A DNA stretch of 64,000 nucleotides from Paraburkholderia acidicola (lineage in GTDB: Bacteria > Pseudomonadota > Gammaproteobacteria > Burkholderiales > Burkholderiaceae). The notes under the pieces were generated by a model, which was not told the DNA's origin, did no database searches, and saw only the letters and a program-made list of their open reading frames with translations. The stretch spans positions 1 to 64,000 of the forward strand of contig NZ_MTZV01000004.1 in the NCBI RefSeq assembly GCF_002362315.1, read 5' to 3'. The stretch's first letter is position 1. Each line of letters opens with the position of its first letter. Shown here in pieces: positions 58,599-64,000 of this stretch. Position numbers and translations under genes: made by a program.

Positions 58599-59257
58599 AC
58601 AAGGCGCCCTCGATGCGAGCCAGAACTTCGCCGGCCCAACGTGACACGGGCGACATGCAAGCTGCCGAGCCGTTCGACGATGTGCGCGACGACGCGCCCA
58701 ACGGTACGGCACCCGCCGAAGGGATGGCGCGACCGCATGTCGCGTCGATACACCGGGTCACGCGGCCGGACCCGAATCACGCGCAAGCGACGCCCGACTC
58801 CCACCACGCACACGACCCTCACGAACCCCTCGGCCCCGACGATCCGCTCGCACCGTTGCCGTTCAATCCGTATAAAGGCAACCGCGGCGTCACACGCGCC
58901 TGGCACGCGCTGAAAAATTCGCTGGCCGGCTTTCGGGTGGCGATTCGTGAGGAGAGCGCATTTCGCCAGGAGCTGACGCTCGCCGCGATCCTGCTGCCGT
59001 GCGGCGTGCTGGTGCCCGTCGAGCCGGTCGCGCGCGTGCTGCTACTCGGCTCGGTGCTGCTGGTGCTAATCGTCGAGTTGCTCAATTCGAGCGTCGAAGC
59101 GGCCATCGACCGCATCTCGCTCGAGCGCCACGAACTGTCGCGACGCGCGAAGGATTTCGGTAGCGCTGCGGTGACGGTCGCGCTGTGCATCTGCGTGATG
59201 ACGTGGGCGCTGCTGGTCGGCCCGCTGGCGTGGCACTGGATTGCGAGCCTGGTGTGA
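58595..59257 (+). CDS. dgkA: diacylglycerol kinase (DgkA family) with long N-terminal extension
   Basis: The C-terminal 120 residues are a DgkA-type trimeric membrane kinase: HALKNSLAGFRVAIREESAFRQEL (split here at FRVA), LVLIVELLNSSVEAAIDR, and HELSRRAKDFGSAAV, with three membrane helices. If translation begins at GTG 58595, overlapping the glycosyltransferase stop, there is a Pro/His/Asp-rich extension of about 95 residues. ATG 58613, 58655 or 58724 are shorter options. It phosphorylates diacylglycerol to phosphatidic acid and would recycle the PlcP product. Confidence 0.85.
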   Translation: MNKAPSMRARTSPAQRDTGDMQAAEPFDDVRDDAPNGTAPAEGMARPHVASIHRVTRPDPNHAQATPDSHHAHDPHEPLGPDDPLAPLPFNPYKGNRGVTRAWHALKNSLAGFRVAIREESAFRQELTLAAILLPCGVLVPVEPVARVLLLGSVLLVLIVELLNSSVEAAIDRISLERHELSRRAKDFGSAAVTVALCICVMTWALLVGPLAWHWIASLV

Positions 59258-59361
59258 CATCTGCGCTGACCCTGCACGGGCCCCTGCGCTGACATGCGTT
59301 AAAGCACACCCGTGGGCTACGTTGTCGAAGGAAAACCCGGAATCGCGGACTGGAAAGAGAA

Positions 59362-59382
59362 CGGTCGGTTTATAATCGTCCG
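59362..59382 (+). promoter_or_regulatory. promoter with imperfect palindrome, likely autoregulatory operator of the TetR gene
   Basis: A perfect -10 TATAAT (59371-59376) sits inside a 21-base imperfect palindrome in which CGG-N-CG-N-TT is mirrored by AA-N-CG-N-CCG (59362-59382; 7 of 9 arm positions pair). The -35 region is weak. The TetR-type gene starts 98 bases downstream, so repressor binding would block its own promoter. Confidence 0.55.
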
Positions 59383-59480
59383 ATACTCTTACATACCAAC
59401 CGTGTCCGGGTGGCTTTTGCAACAGCGGCAGCAACGGCTCGCCGCTACGTGCCAGCCCGGCGAAACCAGGGCCGGACGTC

Positions 59481-60206
59481 ATGGAAGCCAAACCTCCCCG
59501 TCGCACCCGAGAACGGATTCTCGAACTGTCGTTGAAGCTTTTCAACGACATTGGCGAGCCCAACGTCACGACGACGACGATCGCCGAGGAAATGGAGATC
59601 AGTCCGGGCAACCTGTACTACCACTTCCGCAACAAAGACGACATCATCAACAGCATCTTCAGCCAGTTCGAGCAGGAGATCGAAAAGCGTCTGCGTTTTC
59701 CGGACAATCACCGCGCGACTATCGATGAAATGTGGTCGTATCTCCAGTACATGAGCGATTTCACATGGCGTTATCGCTTCCTGTATCGCGATCTGAACGA
59801 CCTCCTCGCGCGCAACCGGACCCTCGAAACCCACTTCAAGCAGATCATCAGTCACAAGGTGCGCTTCGCGAGCCAGTTCTGCGAACAGCTCGTCACCGAC
59901 GGCGAAATGATCGCGACACCCGAAGAGATTCAGGTGATCGCCACCAATATCGGCGTCATCGCCACCTACTGGCTGTCGTATCAGTTCGTGATGAATCCGC
60001 GCAAGTACAACGACCAGCAGGCGATCCGCAACGAACTCGACCAGGTGAGCGTGCAGGTGGTCTCGCTGATGGCGCCGTATCTGCGCGGCCGCTCGCGGCA
60101 GATCTTCGACGATCTGGTGTCGGGCAAACTGCCCAAGCGTGAGTTCTACGACTATCTGCCGCCCAAGGAAGGCGCGGCACCGCGTAACGAACCGAAGGAT
60201 GTGTAG
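59481..60206 (+). CDS. TetR/AcrR family transcriptional regulator
   Basis: A 241-residue regulator. The N-terminal helix-turn-helix is at about residues 8-55 (RERILELSLKLFNDIG, TTIAEEMEISPGNLYYHFRNKDD in part). A larger all-helical ligand domain follows, of the PF13972-like type common in beta- and gamma-proteobacteria. It overlies its own putative operator upstream and precedes a LOG-family gene by 3 bases, so the two are likely co-transcribed. The ligand is unknown; relatives are often linked to acyl-CoA or membrane lipid sensing. Confidence 0.9.
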   Translation: MEAKPPRRTRERILELSLKLFNDIGEPNVTTTTIAEEMEISPGNLYYHFRNKDDIINSIFSQFEQEIEKRLRFPDNHRATIDEMWSYLQYMSDFTWRYRFLYRDLNDLLARNRTLETHFKQIISHKVRFASQFCEQLVTDGEMIATPEEIQVIATNIGVIATYWLSYQFVMNPRKYNDQQAIRNELDQVSVQVVSLMAPYLRGRSRQIFDDLVSGKLPKREFYDYLPPKEGAAPRNEPKDV

Positions 60207-60209
60207 AAC

Positions 60210-60794
60210 ATGAAGTCAGTGTGTGTGTATTGCGGCTCATCGAGCGGCGCCCGCCCGCTGTATGTCGAGGCGGCCCGTGCGTTCGGCCGCGCGCTCGTCG
60301 AGCACGATCTCGCGCTCATCTATGGCGGCGGCAAGGTCGGCCTGATGGGGACAATCGCCGATACGGTGATGGAAGCAGGTGGCCGCGCGATCGGCATCAT
60401 TCCCGAACTGCTGGTCAGCAAGGAAATCGGCCACCGGGGCCTGACCGAGTTGCACGTCGTGCCCGACATGCATCATCGCAAGAAGATGATGGCCGATCTC
60501 TCGGATGCGTTCGTCGCGATGCCGGGCGGTGTGGGCACGCTCGAAGAGCTGTTCGAGGCTTATACGTGGGCGCAGCTTGGCTATCACCAGAAGCCGGTCG
60601 CGGTGCTGAACATCGACGGCTTCTACGATCCGCTGATCGCGATGCTCGAGCACACGGTGCAGGAAGGCTTCATGCGGCAGACCTACCTCGATATGCTGCA
60701 GGTCGACAGCGACCCGACAGCGCTGATCGGCAAGCTGCAGCACCATCAGCCGATCGTGGCCGACAAGTGGGTTCAAACGCGTAACGCGGTATAA
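60210..60794 (+). CDS. LOG family protein (TIGR00730), nucleotide 5'-monophosphate phosphoribohydrolase
   Basis: A 194-residue Rossmann-fold protein. Motifs: VYCGSSSGARPLYVEAA, YGGGKVGLMG, MHHRKKMM and the signature PGGVGTLEELFEAYTWAQLG. This is the LOG/lysine-decarboxylase-like family, shown in other organisms to hydrolyse cytokinin riboside monophosphates or purine nucleotides. The bacterial role is probably nucleotide turnover. It follows the TetR gene by 3 bases. Confidence 0.92.
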   Translation: MKSVCVYCGSSSGARPLYVEAARAFGRALVEHDLALIYGGGKVGLMGTIADTVMEAGGRAIGIIPELLVSKEIGHRGLTELHVVPDMHHRKKMMADLSDAFVAMPGGVGTLEELFEAYTWAQLGYHQKPVAVLNIDGFYDPLIAMLEHTVQEGFMRQTYLDMLQVDSDPTALIGKLQHHQPIVADKWVQTRNAV

Positions 60795-60877
60795 GCCGCG
60801 ACGGCTGCGCACGGCACGGGGCGCTCGATGTGCCCCTCTCCGCTTCCTCTCCCTTTCCTTCTCCAGCGAGATCGCTC

Positions 60878-61624
60878 ATGTCCAAGGTTGTTCTGATCAC
60901 CGGTGCGAGCCGCGGTATCGGCCGTGCGACGGCACGCGCGCTCGGTGCGCTCGGATGGTCGGTCGGGGTCAACTATCGGCACGATGCCGACGCTGCGCGG
61001 GTCACGGTCGAGGAAGTCGAGCGCGCCGGTGGCCAGGCCGTGGCGATTGCCGGCGACGTGGCCGATGAAGCCGCCGTCATCGCGATGTTCGATGCAACCG
61101 AAAACGCCTTTGGCCGCATCAGCGCACTCGTCAACAATGCCGGCATCGTCGCCCCGTCGATGCCGCTAGCCGACATGGACGCGGCACGCCTGAAGCGCAT
61201 GTTCGACGTCAATGTGTTTGGCGCCTATCTGTGCGCCCGCGAAGCCGCGCGTCGCATGTCGACCGATCGTGGCGGCGCGGGGGGTGCGATCGTCAATCTG
61301 TCGTCGGCGGCTGCGCGCCTTGGATCGCCGAACGAATATGTCGATTACGCGGGCTCCAAAGGCGCGATCGATACGCTGACGCTCGGCCTCGCGAAAGAAC
61401 TCGGGCCGCGCGGCGTGCGAGTCAACGCGGTGCGCCCCGGTCTCATCGATACCGAGATTCACGCAAGCGGCGGCAAGCCCGAGCGCGCCGCGCAACTCGG
61501 CGCACAGACGCCGCTTGGACGGCCCGGCAGCGCAGACGAGGTCGCTGAAGCGATTGTCTGGCTGCTGACCGATGCGTCGTCCTACGTGAGCGGTACGCTG
61601 CTCGACGTCAGCGGCGGCCGCTGA
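60878..61624 (+). CDS. SDR family oxidoreductase
   Basis: A 248-residue short-chain dehydrogenase. The cofactor segment is LITGASRGIGRATARALGAL, then NNAG, Ser in IVNLSSAAARLG, and the catalytic YxxxK in YVDYAGSKGAID. The C-terminal PGLIDTEIHASGG is typical of the FabG/YgfF group. Asn-Tyr-Arg after the second strand suggests NADP preference. The start at 60878 (MSKVVLIT) is chosen over an in-frame ATG 48 bases upstream. The substrate is unknown. Confidence 0.9.
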   Translation: MSKVVLITGASRGIGRATARALGALGWSVGVNYRHDADAARVTVEEVERAGGQAVAIAGDVADEAAVIAMFDATENAFGRISALVNNAGIVAPSMPLADMDAARLKRMFDVNVFGAYLCAREAARRMSTDRGGAGGAIVNLSSAAARLGSPNEYVDYAGSKGAIDTLTLGLAKELGPRGVRVNAVRPGLIDTEIHASGGKPERAAQLGAQTPLGRPGSADEVAEAIVWLLTDASSYVSGTLLDVSGGR

Positions 61625-61861
61625 TTCATTCTCCTTTCCCTTCGTTTGCGGCGACCGTGTCTGCGGTTGCCCGCGCCTTGCTGTGTCGGCTACAGACCGA
61701 CTCGCGTCTCTCAAAGGCCTAATAGGCCGCTGAAATTGCCAATTTCAATCCAATTATTACGATATTTGCAATTATCGGTAATGGCACGCACCTAAAATAC
61801 GTATCTTTGCGCTAGCGCAGCGTCTTGCGCACACGCCAGCAACATCTGGGGACCGCAGCCG
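61625..61861. other. A/T-rich intergenic region with short inverted repeats
   Basis: 237 bases without a gene. Positions about 61715-61800 are far more A/T-rich than the rest of the window and contain several small inverted repeats (GGCCT/AGGCC near 61720; GAAATT/AATTTC near 61731-61745; ATTAC-GATA against TATCGGTAAT at about 61756-61782). A TAAAAT hexamer at 61793-61798 may be a -10 for the downstream gene. Confidence 0.5.
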
Positions 61862-63799
61862 ATGCCACTGCGCGCCCCGCCCCGAGATCTTTCGATGCCC
61901 GACAACCGATCCGGCGCAGGCAGACGCGCTGCCCGCCGCGCGCCGGAAAACCTACCGGCCGCCGCAAGTACCGCTAACGTTCGACTTGCTGCCCCCGTGT
62001 CATCGCTGCCAGCCGATGCTGGACCGTGGAGCCTGCAGCAGCTGCGCTCGCTCGCCGCATCGCGCCTGTTCGTGTGGGTTGCCGTACTCGCCATCGTTTG
62101 CGCCTGGCTGCTGCCGGGCACGCTCGGCCACGATCCGTGGAAGCAGGACGAGACCTACACGTTCGGCATCGTCCAGCACATGCTCGACACGGGCGACCTC
62201 GTGATCCCCACCAATGCGGGCCAACCGTTCGTCGAAAAGCCGCCGCTCTATGACTGGGTCGCCGCGGGCCTCGCGTGGATGTTCGGCCGCTATCTGCCGC
62301 TGCATGACGCCGCGCGTCTCGCTAGCGCGTTGTTTGCCGCACTGACGCTTGGCTGCACAGCGCGTCTTGCCAGGCGCGCGAGCGGCGCCGTGCACTGGCT
62401 CGACCTGCGCGTGATCGGCACCGTTGCGCTGTTCGCGAGTTCGCTCGTCGTCGTCAAACATTCGCACGACATGATGACCGACGTCGCGTTGATGGCGGGA
62501 GCCGCGCTGGGCTTCTGCGGGCTGTTCGAACTGGTGATGCTGCATCGACAGACATCGCCCGATGTGGAGCTTCAGCACGCGTCAGCGACTGCGCTGTCAC
62601 GCAAACGCCGCATCGCCGCGCTGATGTTCGGCACCGGTGTCGGCATCGCGCTGATGACGAAAGGCCTCTTCGTCCCGCTGGTGTTCGGCGCAACGCTCTG
62701 CGCGATCGTGGCGCTGTGTCCCGGCTGCCGCAGCCGCCGCTTCGTCAGATCGCTTGCGCTCGCCGCACTCGCTTTCGCGCCGTTCGCACTGATCTGGCCG
62801 ACGCTCTTCTATCTGCAGTCGGAGACGCTGTTCAGGGTCTGGCTGTGGGACAACAACATCGGGCGCTTCCTCGGCTTCTCGGTGCACCAGCTGGGCTCGG
62901 AAACCGACAGCCGCTGGTTCGTGCTGCGTACTGCGCTCACCGTCGGCTTCCCGGTCATTCCATTCGCACTCGTCGCGCTTACGCGGGGCGCATGGCGGCG
63001 TGTGCGCGAACCGCAGGTTGCGCTGCCGCTGCTGTTCGCAGGCATCGGTCTGCTTGTGCTGCAGATGTCGGCAACCGTACGCGAGCTGTATATCCTGCCG
63101 TTCATCGCACCGCTGGCGCTGCTCGCCGCCCAGGGCATCGAGCGCCTGCCGCAACGCGTGCACGATGTGTGGGATGGGGCGAGCCGCATCCTGTTCGGCG
63201 GCTTCGCGTTGCTCGTGTGGATCGTATGGTCGATCGTGACCGGGCCCGTCGATACCCACACCTCGCTAGCCTGGCTCGGTCGCTGGCTGCCGCTCGACTG
63301 GGTGCTGCCGATGCATCCGGGTCTGATCGCCGGCGCACTCGCATTGACGATCGGCTGGCTGTGGCTGTTGCCGTTCATCCGCCACGCGGGCAAGTGGCGC
63401 GGCGTATTCAGCTGGTGTCTGGGCGCGATCGTCGCGTGGGGACTCGTGAGCACACTGCTGCTGCCGTGGCTCGATGTCGCGAAGAGCTATCGCTCGGTGT
63501 TCGAAGACCTGCACGCGAAACTCGCAGTCGAGTGGCACGACGGCGACTGTATGGCGAGCGCCGGGCTCGGAGAATCGGAAGCACCGATGCTGTATTACTT
63601 CGCCGGCATCGAGCACGTGCCGGTTGCCGATACCAACGCTACCGGCTGCACCTGGCTCATCGTGGATAGCCCTCGTTCGGGCGCGCAGCCGCCGGTTGGC
63701 GACTGGCGACTGTTCTGGTCGGGTGCGCGCCCTAGCGACGCCGACGAGTTACTTCGCGTGTTCGTGCGCACACCGCGCGGCACTACAGCGGGCGGCTGA
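61862..63799 (+). CDS. glycosyltransferase family 39 (ArnT/PMT-like) membrane protein
   Basis: A 645-residue inner-membrane protein with a cytosolic N-terminus of about 65 residues and 11-12 helices. The first periplasmic loop has HDPWKQDETYTFGIV (the acidic catalytic pair position) and FVEKPPLYDWVAAG. These match GT39 enzymes such as ArnT that move a sugar from an undecaprenyl-phosphate carrier to lipid A or protein. ATG 61895 is an alternative start. The gene stands alone behind an A/T-rich upstream region. The sugar and acceptor are unknown. Confidence 0.85.
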   Translation: MPLRAPPRDLSMPDNRSGAGRRAARRAPENLPAAASTANVRLAAPVSSLPADAGPWSLQQLRSLAASRLFVWVAVLAIVCAWLLPGTLGHDPWKQDETYTFGIVQHMLDTGDLVIPTNAGQPFVEKPPLYDWVAAGLAWMFGRYLPLHDAARLASALFAALTLGCTARLARRASGAVHWLDLRVIGTVALFASSLVVVKHSHDMMTDVALMAGAALGFCGLFELVMLHRQTSPDVELQHASATALSRKRRIAALMFGTGVGIALMTKGLFVPLVFGATLCAIVALCPGCRSRRFVRSLALAALAFAPFALIWPTLFYLQSETLFRVWLWDNNIGRFLGFSVHQLGSETDSRWFVLRTALTVGFPVIPFALVALTRGAWRRVREPQVALPLLFAGIGLLVLQMSATVRELYILPFIAPLALLAAQGIERLPQRVHDVWDGASRILFGGFALLVWIVWSIVTGPVDTHTSLAWLGRWLPLDWVLPMHPGLIAGALALTIGWLWLLPFIRHAGKWRGVFSWCLGAIVAWGLVSTLLLPWLDVAKSYRSVFEDLHAKLAVEWHDGDCMASAGLGESEAPMLYYFAGIEHVPVADTNATGCTWLIVDSPRSGAQPPVGDWRLFWSGARPSDADELLRVFVRTPRGTTAGG

Positions 63800-63884
63800 T
63801 CGCAGACACGCCCGTGCACGCGCCACCGGCGAATCGCCACGCGTCTTCGTGCACACACCACGAAGCACGCAAACGGCTAACCGG

Positions 63885-64000
63885 TTAGAACGAAGAACCC
63901 GGCTCCCGCAAGAACGCAATTTCCGCTTCGGTAGAAGAACGTCCGAGCGACACATTGCGATGCGGAAAGCGTCCGAACCGCTCGATCACATCCGCATGGC
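63885..64000 (-). CDS. DUF924 family protein, C-terminal end (cut by window edge)
   Basis: The reverse strand reads open from the right edge to a TAA at 63887-63885. The 38 visible residues include HADVIERFGRFPHRN and end in REPGSSF. This matches the conserved C-terminus of the DUF924 family. The N-terminal four fifths lie outside the window. Function is unknown. It is convergent with the glycosyltransferase gene. Confidence 0.8.
   Translation of the reverse strand, partial: HADVIERFGRFPHRNVSLGRSSTEAEIAFLREPGSSF

Overview
The window reads as core chromosome of a Burkholderiaceae bacterium, most likely Paraburkholderia or Burkholderia. The evidence is high GC, the gene order pnp-qor-tpiA-secG-tRNA-Leu-nuoA-N-DUF2818, the order ilvB-ilvH-ilvC-psd-pssA-leuA, and several protein families typical of beta-proteobacteria (DUF2863, DUF3619, DUF3106, DUF2818). 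I see no phage, insertion sequence, integron or CRISPR array. Nearly all of the sequence is gene-dense and intact.

Layout. 0-7 kb holds a mix: a strong leftward rRNA/tRNA-like promoter at the left edge, a DUF2863 gene, a LuxR-type regulator with an odd receiver, a CbiM-like membrane protein, a secreted protein with a lysine-rich tail, an M14 carboxypeptidase, yaaA and an orphan PIN protein. 7-19.3 kb is an acyl-CoA region. A rightward cluster (hydroxyacyl-CoA dehydrogenase, enoyl-CoA hydratase, histidine phosphatase, APH-like kinase, ACAD10/11-like dehydrogenase, GST) faces a leftward operon (DUF1178, two unlike acyl-CoA dehydrogenases, two MaoC hydratases). The leftward promoter carries a perfect TetR-type palindrome. 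19.5-35.5 kb is the complete 14-gene complex I locus nuoA-N (leftward), followed by DUF2818 and a Nudix hydrolase. 35.6-41.1 kb holds tRNA-Leu(GAG), secG, tpiA, a quinone oxidoreductase, pnp and rpsO.

41.2-46.7 kb holds a lone amino-acid-type binding protein, a lipoprotein, an AraC regulator, and a beta-carbonic anhydrase next to a SulP anion transporter. 46.8-53.6 kb carries branched-chain amino acid synthesis (ilvBHC, leuA) interleaved with phosphatidylethanolamine synthesis (pssA, psd). 54.1-56.4 kb is an ECF sigma factor with a putative membrane anti-sigma (DUF3619), a DUF3106 periplasmic protein and an RDD membrane protein. 56.5-59.3 kb is a PlcP-like phosphoesterase, an Agt-like glycosyltransferase and a DgkA-type kinase behind a sequence shaped like a Pho box. 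The rest is a TetR regulator with a likely autoregulatory operator, a LOG-family protein, an SDR, a family-39 glycosyltransferase, and the C-terminal end of a DUF924 gene cut by the right edge.

The best candidates for undescribed biology are: (1) the Pho-box / PlcP / Agt / DgkA lipid-remodelling cluster; (2) the split ACAD10/11-like kinase plus dehydrogenase module embedded in a beta-oxidation operon; (3) the ECF-DUF3619-DUF3106-RDD signalling operon; and (4) the palindrome-controlled DUF1178-ACAD-ACAD-MaoC-MaoC operon. All rest on reading by eye. Family names are from recognition, not from a database search.
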